NCBI RefSeq assembly: GCF_039614715.1
Contig: NZ_CP154857.1
Location: 3,038,001-3,102,000 of the forward strand
Length of the DNA: 64,000 nucleotides
Direction of reading: 5' to 3'
DNA from: Microbacterium sp. AZCO
Lineage (GTDB): Bacteria; Actinomycetota; Actinomycetes; Actinomycetales; Microbacteriaceae
Shown: positions 33,560 to 42,238 of the stretch, piece by piece
Layout of the letters: each line of letters begins with the position of its first letter
How positions within the stretch are numbered: position 1 is the first letter of the stretch
Position numbers and translations under genes: made by a program
Notes under the pieces: model-generated
Seen by the model: only the letters and a program-made list of their open reading frames with translations
Databases searched by the model: none
Told to the model about the DNA's origin: nothing

Positions 33560-36399
33560 CACGCATCGGGATGCTGCGCGCCGAGCTGCGAGACGACACG
33601 GCCTTCGTCGCGACCGCGACACCGCGCCTCACCTGGACCGTCGAGACCGACGAGCGCGATTGGGTGCAGGCATCCGTCGAGCTGAGCGACGGCGTCGACA
33701 CCGTGACGATCGAAGGGACCGAGAGCTCCCTCGTGGCGTGGCCGTTCCGGCCGCTCACGGCCGGCGACTCCCGCGAGGTCTCGGTGCGTTCGACGGCCGC
33801 CTCCGGCACGCGGACCCCGTGGAGCGAGCCGCTGCAGGTCGAGGCCGGGTTCCTCGCCGACGGCGAGTGGGTCGCCGAGCCGGTCGGGCTCGCCGCACCG
33901 GAGCGCGAGGCGCAGCCCGCCCTCGTGCGGACGGCCTTCACGCTGGATAGACCCGTGTCCCGGGCCCTCCTGTTCTGGACGGCGCTGGGCGTCGCCGAGC
34001 CCGAAGTGAACGGCACGTCCGTCTCGGACGACGTGCTCTCTCCCGGCTGGACGGCGTACCGCGACCGCCTCGTCCACGAGACCGTCGACGTCACGGCGCT
34101 CGTGCGCGAGGGCGAGAACGTGCTCGGCGCCACGATCGCCGGCGCCTGGTACACCGAGAAGTACGGCTTCTTCGCCTTCGCCGACCGCCTCTACGGCACG
34201 CAGCCGTCGTTCCTCGCGCAGCTGCGGGTCACCTTCGCCGACGGGTCGGTCGAGACCCTCGCGCCCACGGGCGCCGGGTGGGAGGCGAGCGGCGACGGCC
34301 CCGTCGTCGAGAGCGGCATCTACCCCGGTGAGCACCAGGACCTCCGGCGCGCACCCGTGGACTGGGCTCCGGTGCGGGTGGGCGCAGCCGCGAAGCCCGG
34401 CTACGAGAACGTGCCCGTCCCGGAGGCGCGCATCGCGCCGGCGGTGCGGCGCATCGAGACGCTTCCCGTCGCCGACGTGCTCGCGACCCCGGCCGGAGGA
34501 ACGATCCTCGACTTCGGCCAGAACCTCGTCGGCCGGCTCCGTCTCCGGGTGACGGCCCCGGCGGGAACGCGGGTAACGGTCCGCCACGCCGAAGTGCTCG
34601 AGCACGGCGAGCTCGCCCTCCGCCCGCTGCGCAACGCTGCGGCGACGGCGACGTTCGACCTCGCGGGCACGGGTGAGGAGGTGCTCGAGTCGCGCTTCAG
34701 CTTCTACGGCTTCCGCTACGCCCAGATCGAGGGCATCGACCTCGACCCCTCGGCCGTCGAGGCCGTGGTGCTGCACACCGACATGACGCGCACCGGCTGG
34801 TTCGAGGCATCCGATCCCCTCGTCTCCCGTCTGCACGACAACGTCGTCTGGGGCATGCGCGGCAACTTCCTCTCGATCCCGACCGACTGCCCGCAGCGCG
34901 ACGAGCGCCTGGGCTGGACGGGCGACATCCAGGTGTTCACGCCGACGGCGAGCTTCCTGTACGACTGCGACGCCTTCCTCACGTCGTGGCTGCGCGACCT
35001 CGCGCGCGAGCAGGCGCGCAACGACGGCGAGGTGCCGCTCGTCATCCCCGCCGCCCTGCCCGCCTTCGGGGGAGGCGGCCCGACGGCCGCGTGGGGCGAT
35101 GCCGCCACGGCCGTGCCGACCGTGCTGCACGCGCGGTTCGGTGATCTCGCCGTGCTCGAAGCCCAGTACGAGAGCATGCGCGCGTGGACGGATGCCGTGC
35201 TTCGGGATGCCGGACACCACGGCCCGTGGGAGGGCCGGATGCAGCTCGGCGACTGGCTCGACCCCGCCGCACCACCCGACAAGCCGGGCCAGGCGAAGGT
35301 CGACGGCGACATCGTCGCGAGCGCCTACCTCGCGCAGTCGCTTCGCCAGGTCGCCGACGCGGCGCGCCTGCTGGGCTTCGACGACGACGCGGCGACGTAC
35401 GGCGAGCTCGCCGAGCGCAGCCGAGCCGCCTTCGAGGCCCACTACGTGACGCCGGCGGGCCGCATGATGAGCGACGCCCCCACCGCCTACGCGCTGGCGC
35501 TCGAGTTCGATCTCGTCGTCGATCCGGAGCTCCGGCAGCGGCTGGCCGACCGGCTCGCGGCGCTCGTCCGCGAGGGCGGCTACCGCATCGCGACGGGCTT
35601 CGTCGGCACGCCGCTCGTGACCGACGCGCTCACCGAGGGCGGCCATCTCGCCGAGGCGGAGAGACTCCTGCTGCAGACAGAGTGCCCCTCCTGGCTCTAC
35701 CCCGTCACGATGGGTGCGACGACGGTGTGGGAGCGGTGGGACAGCCTCCTGCCGGACGGGTCGGTCAATCCCGGCGAGATGACGTCGTTCAACCACTATG
35801 CGCTCGGCGCGGTCGCCGACTGGCTGCACCGGACCGTCGCGGGACTGGCCCCCGATGCTCCCGGCTACCGCCGCCTGCGCATCGCACCGCGCCCGCTGCC
35901 GCCGCTCTCGCACGCGTCGGCCCGGCACCTCACGCCCTACGGCGAGGCGTCCGTCTCGTGGCGGCGCGAGGGCGACGAGGTCGTCGTGACGGCGGTCGTC
36001 CCGCCGAACACGACGGCGATCGTGGACCTCGACCCCTCCACAGGCTCGGGGACCGGGCACGAGGTGGGCTCCGGGACCGGGACCGGGCACGAGGTGGGCT
36101 CGGGGAACGGGCACGAGGTGGGCTCGGGGACGCACGAGTGGCGCATCCCGGCCGCCACGGTCGCGGAGCGCCACCCCCTCCCCGGCCTGCAGGCCTCGCT
36201 CGCCGACGTCGTCGACGACCCGCGTGCGTACCGCGCCCTCCTCGACACCCTCGCGGCGTTCGACCCGGAACGGGCCGAAGCCGTCCGCACCGAGACGCGA
36301 TGGGGTGCGGGACGCTCGCTGGCGACCGCGCTCATGTTCACTCCGCCGCCCGTGCTCGCCGAGGTGGACCGCGCCGTGCGCGAGGCCACCTCGGCCTGA
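33556..36399 (+). CDS. GH78 family alpha-L-rhamnosidase
   Basis: A 947-residue cytoplasmic alpha-L-rhamnosidase. Beta domains (1-430) precede the (alpha/alpha)6 barrel with CPQRDERLGWTGD and WERWD, whose Glu residues are the conserved acid and base of the family. A C-terminal beta domain follows, interrupted near residues 828-862 by a tandem repeat of GHEVGSG. The last 70 residues are a helical tail (ASLADVVDDPRAYRALL) shared with other glycosidases here. ATG overlaps the GH43 stop; AAGGAGA lies 8 bases upstream. Its place with GH43 and GH3 suggests branched, rhamnose-capped oligosaccharides. Confidence 0.93.
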   Translation: MTRIGMLRAELRDDTAFVATATPRLTWTVETDERDWVQASVELSDGVDTVTIEGTESSLVAWPFRPLTAGDSREVSVRSTAASGTRTPWSEPLQVEAGFLADGEWVAEPVGLAAPEREAQPALVRTAFTLDRPVSRALLFWTALGVAEPEVNGTSVSDDVLSPGWTAYRDRLVHETVDVTALVREGENVLGATIAGAWYTEKYGFFAFADRLYGTQPSFLAQLRVTFADGSVETLAPTGAGWEASGDGPVVESGIYPGEHQDLRRAPVDWAPVRVGAAAKPGYENVPVPEARIAPAVRRIETLPVADVLATPAGGTILDFGQNLVGRLRLRVTAPAGTRVTVRHAEVLEHGELALRPLRNAAATATFDLAGTGEEVLESRFSFYGFRYAQIEGIDLDPSAVEAVVLHTDMTRTGWFEASDPLVSRLHDNVVWGMRGNFLSIPTDCPQRDERLGWTGDIQVFTPTASFLYDCDAFLTSWLRDLAREQARNDGEVPLVIPAALPAFGGGGPTAAWGDAATAVPTVLHARFGDLAVLEAQYESMRAWTDAVLRDAGHHGPWEGRMQLGDWLDPAAPPDKPGQAKVDGDIVASAYLAQSLRQVADAARLLGFDDDAATYGELAERSRAAFEAHYVTPAGRMMSDAPTAYALALEFDLVVDPELRQRLADRLAALVREGGYRIATGFVGTPLVTDALTEGGHLAEAERLLLQTECPSWLYPVTMGATTVWERWDSLLPDGSVNPGEMTSFNHYALGAVADWLHRTVAGLAPDAPGYRRLRIAPRPLPPLSHASARHLTPYGEASVSWRREGDEVVVTAVVPPNTTAIVDLDPSTGSGTGHEVGSGTGTGHEVGSGNGHEVGSGTHEWRIPAATVAERHPLPGLQASLADVVDDPRAYRALLDTLAAFDPERAEAVRTETRWGAGRSLATALMFTPPPVLAEVDRAVREATSA
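36029..36054. repeat. interspersed repeat copy inside GH78 gene
   Basis: A 26-base copy (TCGACCCCTCCACAGGCTCG then GGGACC) lies in frame and runs into the tandem array that follows. Confidence 0.65.
36043..36137 (+). repeat. in-frame tandem repeat (GHEVGSG units) in GH78
   Basis: Four imperfect units of about 24-30 bases built on GGCTCGGGGACCGGGCACGA, GGTG. They encode repeated GxGHEVGSG in a surface loop. The paralogous GH78 at 39371-42193 has a single THEVSSGTHSW at this position, so the array is an expansion specific to this gene. Confidence 0.85.
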
Positions 36400-36478
36400 G
36401 CGCCCGGCCTCCGGCGCCTCCGGCGCCGGCCGTCCGCCCGCGCCGAGCCCCGAAGCCACGACCCCCGAAAGGACCCCG

Positions 36479-38230
36479 ATGTTCGACCGCCGCTCCACCT
36501 TCGGTGAAGCCCTCGACAACCCCGCTGCGCGCGCCGTCCTCGAGCGCCTGATGCCCGGCATCGCCGCGTCGCCCATGGCCACGCAGTTCCGCGACGGCCG
36601 GCTCGGCTCGCTCGTCGCGCTCGTCCCCGCGCTCGAGGACGAGGCGGCGCGCGCGCGGCTTTGGGAGGAGCTCGCCGAGATCGGCGACGACACGGATCGT
36701 CCGCCGTACGCTCCGGCCATCGCACCGAGCCCCGACTACGAGGGCGACGAGGTCCCGCGCGGGTCGGCATCCATCGTCCTCCCCGACGCCGTCACGAAGT
36801 GGGGCGTGCTCGAGGTGCGGTTCGAGGGTCCGTCGCACGGCAACCCGTTCGTCGACGTCGAGCTCGACGCCGTCTTCGTGAGGCCGGACGGCACCGAGGT
36901 GCGCGTGGGCGGCTTCTACGACGGCGACGGCGTCTACGCGGTGCGCGCGCTCGCCGACGCGGAGGGCGAGTGGAGGTTCGCGACCCGCTCGACGGCGCGC
37001 TCGCTCGACGGCCTCGAGGGCGTCGTCGCGGTCGGCGCCGTGCGTGACGGCGAGCATGGACCCGTCCGCGTCGACGGCTTCCACTTCCGGCACGCCGACG
37101 GCACGCGGCACGCGCCGCTCGGGACGACGGCGTACGCGTGGACGCACCAGCCCGAGGAGTTGCAGGAGCAGACCCTCGCGACGCTCGCCGAGGCGCCGTT
37201 CACCAAGATCCGCATGTGCCTCTTCCCCAAGTCGTACCTCTTCAACGCCAACGAGCCCCAGGACTTCGTCTTCGAGGGGTCGCTCGCGGACGGCTTCGAC
37301 CTGACGCGATTCGACCCCGCGCACTTCCGGCGGCTCGAGCAGCGCATCGCGCAGCTGAACGCGCTCGGCATCCAGGCCGACCTCATCCTCTTCCACGCGT
37401 ACGACCGGTGGGGCTTCGCCGACCTCGGTCCCGACGTCGACGAGCGGTACCTCCGCTACGTCGTCCGCCGGCTCGCGGCGTTCTCGAACGTCTGGTGGTC
37501 GATGGCCAATGAGTACGACCTGCTGTGGGCGAAGGACACGGCGGACTGGGAGCGTCTCGCTGAGATCGTCGGCGAGGAGGACCCCTTCGGGCACCTCAAC
37601 TCGATCCACAACTGCCGACCGTTCTACGACTACTCGAAGCCGTGGATCACGCACGTCAGCGTGCAGCGCGTCGACGTCTACCGCACGGCGGAGAACACCG
37701 ACGAGTGGCGCGAGCGCTGGGGCAAGCCCGTCGTGATCGACGAGTGCGCGTACGAGGGCGACATCGACCAGGGCTGGGGCAACATCACGGGTGAGGAGAT
37801 GACCCGCCGCTTCTGGGAGGGCGCCGTCCGCGGCGGCTACGTCGGCCACGGCGAGACGTACCTCCCCGAGCCCGGCGCCGATGAGGTGCTGTGGTGGTCG
37901 AAGGGCGGCGCCCTGCAGGGCACCTCGCCCGACCGCATCGGGTTCCTGCGCGCGCTGCAGGCCGAGGCGCCCGAGGGCGTGTGGGACCCGCTCGTGTCGG
38001 ACTGGGACATGCCATTCGGCGGCACCGACGACCACCGCATCGGCTACTTCGGCTTCAACCGGCCGCGCTTCCGCAACATCGTGCTGCCCGACGGGGACTG
38101 GACCGTCGACGTCATCGACACGTGGAACATGACCGTCGACCGCCTCGACGGCACCCGCTCGGGCACGGTGCGGGTCGAGCTTCCGGGCCGCCAGTACATG
38201 GCCGTGCGCCTCATCCGCGTCGACGCCTGA
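36479..38230 (+). CDS. DUF5060/DUF5605-type glycoside hydrolase (clan GH-A-like)
   Basis: A 583-residue cytoplasmic protein. Residues 1-75 are a helical module (STFGEALDNPAARAVLERLMPG), 85-200 a beta-sandwich of the DUF5060 type, then a TIM barrel (HAPLGTTAYAW, FTKIRMCLFPKSYLF) with a candidate acid/base Glu in SMANEYDLLW and nucleophile Glu in VVIDECAYEGD, and a C-terminal beta domain. The NE plus late Glu arrangement is that of clan GH-A. Activity is not established for most of this family; last gene of the nine-gene operon, so it should act on the same imported substrate. AAAGGA lies 6 bases before the ATG; the 79-base gap before it holds only a short GGCGCC-rich hairpin. Confidence 0.85.
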   Translation: MFDRRSTFGEALDNPAARAVLERLMPGIAASPMATQFRDGRLGSLVALVPALEDEAARARLWEELAEIGDDTDRPPYAPAIAPSPDYEGDEVPRGSASIVLPDAVTKWGVLEVRFEGPSHGNPFVDVELDAVFVRPDGTEVRVGGFYDGDGVYAVRALADAEGEWRFATRSTARSLDGLEGVVAVGAVRDGEHGPVRVDGFHFRHADGTRHAPLGTTAYAWTHQPEELQEQTLATLAEAPFTKIRMCLFPKSYLFNANEPQDFVFEGSLADGFDLTRFDPAHFRRLEQRIAQLNALGIQADLILFHAYDRWGFADLGPDVDERYLRYVVRRLAAFSNVWWSMANEYDLLWAKDTADWERLAEIVGEEDPFGHLNSIHNCRPFYDYSKPWITHVSVQRVDVYRTAENTDEWRERWGKPVVIDECAYEGDIDQGWGNITGEEMTRRFWEGAVRGGYVGHGETYLPEPGADEVLWWSKGGALQGTSPDRIGFLRALQAEAPEGVWDPLVSDWDMPFGGTDDHRIGYFGFNRPRFRNIVLPDGDWTVDVIDTWNMTVDRLDGTRSGTVRVELPGRQYMAVRLIRVDA

Positions 38231-38237
38231 CATCGCC

Positions 38238-38277
38238 CGCGGACGGAGCGCGTCTCGTCGCAGCGCTCCCGTCCGCG
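38238..38277. terminator. bidirectional terminator hairpin
   Basis: 38238-38251 pairs with 38263-38277 (CGCGGACGGAGCGC against GCGCTCCCGTCCGCG, one bulge) between the convergent glycosidase operon and lacI gene. Confidence 0.75.
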
Positions 38278-38284
38278 CGGCGTG

Positions 38285-39289
38285 TCAGCCCGCGGTGGAC
38301 TCCCGCACGACGAGCTCGGGCTGGAACCGCACGGCGCGGTCGTGCAGCCCGCCCGGGTCGTCAAGCTCCTTGAGGAGCAGATCGACCGCGGAGTAGCCGA
38401 TGAGGTGCGCTGGCTGGCGCACGGAGCTCAGCGGCACGACGGTCGCCGATGCGAAGTCGATGTCGTCGTAGCCGACGAGCGCGATGTCCTCGGGCACCCG
38501 CACGCCGCTCAGCAGGCTGAACGCCTGCAGCACGCCGACCGCCAGCAGGTCGTTGGCCGCGAAGACGGCGTCGGGCCGCTCGTCCAGCGGGCGCTCCCGC
38601 AGCCGCTCCCCCGCCGCGCGACCGCTCAGCACCGTCAGCGCGGGCGTCTCGACGACCTCGAGGGTCGCGCCGTCGACCTCGGCGACGGCGCGGCGAGCGC
38701 CCTCGAGCCGATCGGCGACCTGGCGGATCGACAGCGGCCCGCCGACGAAGACGAGTCGCCGCCGGCCGATCGCGAGCAGGTGCGCCGTCGCGAGGTAGCC
38801 GCCCTCGACGTCGTCGACCGCGACGGACGCGAAGGCGTCGCCCGCCACCTCGCGGTCGACCAGGATCACCGGGATGCCGCCGCCCTGCAGCCGCTCGAGA
38901 GGCCCCAGGTCGTCGGACGACGGCGTCACGAGCACGCCGTTCACCCGCTGCTCGCGGAACAGCTCGAGGTGGGCGTTCTGCCGCTCCTCGCGCTCGTCGC
39001 TGTTGACGAGGAGCACGCTCATGCCCTCCTCCGCGGCCCGGTCTTCGGCGCCGCGCGCCACCTCGGCGAAGAACGGGTTGCCGACGTCGAGCACGACGAG
39101 CCCGATGCTGCGGCTGCGGCCGGCCCGCAGCTGACGTGCGGCGTCGTTGCGCACGAAGCCGAGCTCTGCGATGGCCTGCATGACGCGCTCCACCGTCGCC
39201 GGCGAGACCTTCGCCGGGCGGTTGAGCACGTTCGAGACAGTGCCCACCGACACGGATGCCGCTGCGGCGACATCGCGCACGCTCACCAT
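38285..39289 (-). CDS. LacI family transcriptional regulator
   Basis: A 334-residue LacI/GalR repressor. The DNA-binding head is VRDVAAAASVSVGTVSNVLN followed by the hinge helix (PATVERVMQAIAELGFVRN); the periplasmic-binding-protein-like core covers 60-334. It has its own likely -10 (TACACT, minus strand 39330-39325) and GAGAGGATGAGG before the ATG. It follows the two-gene GH78 operon in the same direction and is the only LacI protein in the window. The CG-centred palindromes TGAAACGATTCA ahead of the GH78 and rhamnose operons are of the kind LacI proteins bind, so it is the best candidate rhamnose/rhamnoside repressor (inference). Confidence 0.93.
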   Translation of the reverse strand: MVSVRDVAAAASVSVGTVSNVLNRPAKVSPATVERVMQAIAELGFVRNDAARQLRAGRSRSIGLVVLDVGNPFFAEVARGAEDRAAEEGMSVLLVNSDEREERQNAHLELFREQRVNGVLVTPSSDDLGPLERLQGGGIPVILVDREVAGDAFASVAVDDVEGGYLATAHLLAIGRRRLVFVGGPLSIRQVADRLEGARRAVAEVDGATLEVVETPALTVLSGRAAGERLRERPLDERPDAVFAANDLLAVGVLQAFSLLSGVRVPEDIALVGYDDIDFASATVVPLSSVRQPAHLIGYSAVDLLLKELDDPGGLHDRAVRFQPELVVRESTAG

Positions 39290-39330
39290 CGCCTCATCCT
39301 CTCGTCCCCCAGCCGATCATCGCGAGTGTA

Positions 39331-39360
39331 GGGCACGGGGCGCTCGCGCGTCCCGTGCCC
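39331..39360 (-). terminator. terminator of the GH78 operon
   Basis: GGGCACGGG (39331-39339) pairs perfectly with CCCGTGCCC (39352-39360), 10 bases past the GH78 stop and upstream of lacI. Confidence 0.65.
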
Positions 39361-39370
39361 CGTCTCGCTG

Positions 39371-42193
39371 CTACGCACGCGCACCGGCCCGCTCGGCGTT
39401 CAGCGCCGCCAGGCGGTCGGCGACCGCCCGCTGCAGGCCGGGGCCCGTCTGGTGGAAGATCGCCTCGCTGAGCTCGCGGCCCGGGATCCACTCGGTCTTC
39501 GTGCGGAAGGCCAGCGCCGCGGCCGGCTTGCCCTCCTCGAGCACCTCGACGATCGCCCGGTACGCCTCGGGGTCGTCGATGACGTCCGCGAGGCTCGAGT
39601 CGAGCCCGATCGGCGCCGGCGTCGCCGGCGTCGCCTGGTCCGGCACCTCCCACGAGTGCGTGCCCGAGCTGACCTCGTGCGTCGCCCCGTCCGGCAGCAC
39701 GACGGTCGCAGTCGTGTTCGGCGGCACGAGGGCCTCCACCCGCAAGACGCCGTCGGCGCGCGTCCATCCCGCCGCGGCGCGGCCGTAGGGCGTGAGGTGC
39801 TCCGCCCGCGCCGAGTCGAACCCCGCCAGCGGCCGGGGCTCGATGCGGAGGCGCTCGTACCCCGGCGCGTCGGGCGCGAGACCCGCGACCACCCGGTGCA
39901 GCCAGTCGGCGATCGCACCCAGGGCGTAGTGGTTGAACGACGTCATCTGCCCGGGGTTGATCGTCCCGTCGGGGAGCATCGAGTCCCAGCGCTCCCAGAT
40001 CGTCGTCGCACCCATCGTCACGGGGTAGAGCCACGACGGGTTCTCGGTCTGCACGAGCAGGCGCCGCGCCGTCTCGAGGTGGCCCGTCCGGGTGAGGGCG
40101 TCCTGGATGATCGGCGTGCCGACGAAGCCCGTGCCGATGCGGTAGCCCGATCGGCGTGTGAGCTCGGCCAGCCGGTCGCCCAGCACGGGCTGCTGCTCGG
40201 CGGGAGCGATGTCGAACACGATCGCCATGGCGTACGCGGTCTGGGCGTCGGACACCATTCGGCCCGAGGGCGTGACGTACTCGGCGAGGAACGCCGCGCG
40301 TACCTCCTCGGCGAGCGCGGCGTACTCCGTCGCGTCGGCGTCGTCACCCAGGAGCGCCGCCGCGCGGGCGACCGCGTCGGTCGAGCGGTACAGGTAGGCG
40401 CTCGCGACGATGTCCGCGTGCGTCTTCGCCTTGGCCGGATAGTCCGGCGGCGCGTCGGGATCGAGCCAGTCGCCGAACTGGAAGCGCCCCTCCCAGAGCC
40501 GGCGCGGGCCGGCGATGTCGAGCAGCACGTCGGTCCAGGCCTTCATGCTGCCGTATTGGCGGGCGAGCGTCGCGGTGTCGCCGTAGCGCTCGTGGAGCAC
40601 CCAGGGCACGATCGTGGCGGCGTCGCCCCACGCGGCAGCCGGGCGGGCAGGGATGACGCTCGGCACGACGAACGGCACGACGCCGTCGGCATCCTCCTGC
40701 TCGATCGCCAGGTCGCGCAGCCACGAGTCGAGGAACCCGCGCACGTCGTAGAGGAAGCTCGCGGTCGGCGCGAACACCTGGATGTCGCCCGTCCAGCCCA
40801 GTCGCTCATCGCGCTGCGGGCAGTCGGTCGGCACGGACAGGAAGTTGCCCCGCAGACCCCACACGACGTTCTCGTGCAGGCGGTCGACGAGAGGATCGGA
40901 TGTCTCGAACCAGCCCGTCCGCTCCATGTCGGAATGGATGACGACCGCCGTGATGTCGGCGGGGTCGAGCTCGCCGGGCCATCCGGAGACCTCGGCGTAG
41001 CGGAAGCCGTGGAAGGTGAACTCGGGCTCCCACTCCTCGACGCCCGCACCCGAGAGCGTGTAGTGGTCGGTGGCCGCGGCCTGCCGGAGCGGACGCGTGC
41101 CGAGTTCCCCGTGCTCGAGCACCTCGGCATGGCGGAGCGTGACGACGGTGCCCGCGGGTCCGCTCACGCGCAGGCGGAGGCGTCCGACGAGGTTCTGACC
41201 GAAGTCGAGCACCGTCCTGCCCGCCGGCGTCGTGATGACCTCGACGACCGGCAGCTCCTCGATGCGCCGCACGAAGGGCGAGACGCGGGCCTCGGGCTCG
41301 ACGAGCGGTTCCCGGACGTCGACCGGATGCCAGTCCCCGTCGTCGAAGCCGGGCTCGGCGAAGCCGCGCCCCGAACCGTCGACGAGCGCCAGGCGCGCGT
41401 CGTAGCTCTCGCCGGCGTACAGCCCGCTCTCGACGAGCGGCCCGGTCGACGACCGCCACGAGGCGTCCGTCGCCACGAGCTGCGTCGAGCCGTCGGCGTA
41501 CTCGACGAGCAGCTGCCCCGCGAACCGGGGCTGATCGCCGTAGATGCGGACGGCGTTCTCGCGGAAGCCGAACCGCTCCGTGCCCCACGCGCCCGCGAGC
41601 CGCACGCCGATCGCGTTGCGGCCCGGCGCCAGCAGGTCCGTCACGTCGGTCGTCTCGTGGATCGTGCGGCGCAGGTACGGGGTCCAGCCGGGCTTCATGA
41701 CCTGGTCGTCGACGTCGGTGCCGTTGACCGCCGCCTGGTACACGCCGACGGCCGTCGCGTAGAGCGTGGCCCGGCGCACGTCGCCGGTCACGTCGAACTC
41801 CGCGCGCAGGCAGCCGGGCTGGGCATCGGCCTCGGGGGCGGCGAGGCCGATCGTCGCGGCCCGCCATTCCCCGTCGCCGAGGAAGCCGGCGACGATCCGC
41901 CGGGGCTCGCTCCACTCGCCCGCGAGACCGTCCTCGCCCGTGACTCGGACCCGCAGCGTCACCTCCTCGCGGGGCGAGAGCGCGGCGAACGGCCACGCGA
42001 CCTGGGTCGAGGTGCGGCCCTCGACGGTGTGCGACTCCGTGCCGCCGGCCCGTTCGAGCGAGAGCTCGGCGCGCGCCTGCATCCAGCCGGCGGCGTCGGT
42101 CTCGGTGATCCAGCCGATCGCCGGGGTGGGCGACGGGACGACGTCGCTGCGGTAGGGGGCTTCGATGACGACGCGAGGCGTCGGGTGACTCAT
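39371..42193 (-). CDS. GH78 family alpha-L-rhamnosidase
   Basis: A 940-residue cytoplasmic alpha-L-rhamnosidase, closely similar to the one at 33556 (shared VPTDCPQRDERLGWTGDIQVF, WLYPVTMGATTIWERWDSMLPDG and the ending of the barrel). The two Glu residues in DERLGW and WERWD are the expected acid and base. The C-terminal helical tail (SSLADVIDDPEAYRAIVEVL) is present. AGAGGAG lies 5 bases before the ATG at 42193. It is second in an operon, 45 bases behind another GH78, and shares the promoter and rhamnose-type operator at 44968-44996. Confidence 0.94.
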   Translation of the reverse strand: MSHPTPRVVIEAPYRSDVVPSPTPAIGWITETDAAGWMQARAELSLERAGGTESHTVEGRTSTQVAWPFAALSPREEVTLRVRVTGEDGLAGEWSEPRRIVAGFLGDGEWRAATIGLAAPEADAQPGCLRAEFDVTGDVRRATLYATAVGVYQAAVNGTDVDDQVMKPGWTPYLRRTIHETTDVTDLLAPGRNAIGVRLAGAWGTERFGFRENAVRIYGDQPRFAGQLLVEYADGSTQLVATDASWRSSTGPLVESGLYAGESYDARLALVDGSGRGFAEPGFDDGDWHPVDVREPLVEPEARVSPFVRRIEELPVVEVITTPAGRTVLDFGQNLVGRLRLRVSGPAGTVVTLRHAEVLEHGELGTRPLRQAAATDHYTLSGAGVEEWEPEFTFHGFRYAEVSGWPGELDPADITAVVIHSDMERTGWFETSDPLVDRLHENVVWGLRGNFLSVPTDCPQRDERLGWTGDIQVFAPTASFLYDVRGFLDSWLRDLAIEQEDADGVVPFVVPSVIPARPAAAWGDAATIVPWVLHERYGDTATLARQYGSMKAWTDVLLDIAGPRRLWEGRFQFGDWLDPDAPPDYPAKAKTHADIVASAYLYRSTDAVARAAALLGDDADATEYAALAEEVRAAFLAEYVTPSGRMVSDAQTAYAMAIVFDIAPAEQQPVLGDRLAELTRRSGYRIGTGFVGTPIIQDALTRTGHLETARRLLVQTENPSWLYPVTMGATTIWERWDSMLPDGTINPGQMTSFNHYALGAIADWLHRVVAGLAPDAPGYERLRIEPRPLAGFDSARAEHLTPYGRAAAGWTRADGVLRVEALVPPNTTATVVLPDGATHEVSSGTHSWEVPDQATPATPAPIGLDSSLADVIDDPEAYRAIVEVLEEGKPAAALAFRTKTEWIPGRELSEAIFHQTGPGLQRAVADRLAALNAERAGARA

Positions 42194-42238
42194 GGCACTC
42201 CTCTGTGCTGATCGTGGTTTCGTGACGAGGCTGTGGGC

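Noticed and set aside
36043..36137. Possible CRISPR-like or mobile array
   Set aside because: Units are contiguous, in frame and encode a loop repeat; there are no spacers or cas genes.
38262..38271. AGCGCTCCC resembling half a CelR box near lacI
   Set aside because: It is one arm of the convergent terminator hairpin and lacks the TGGGAGC half.
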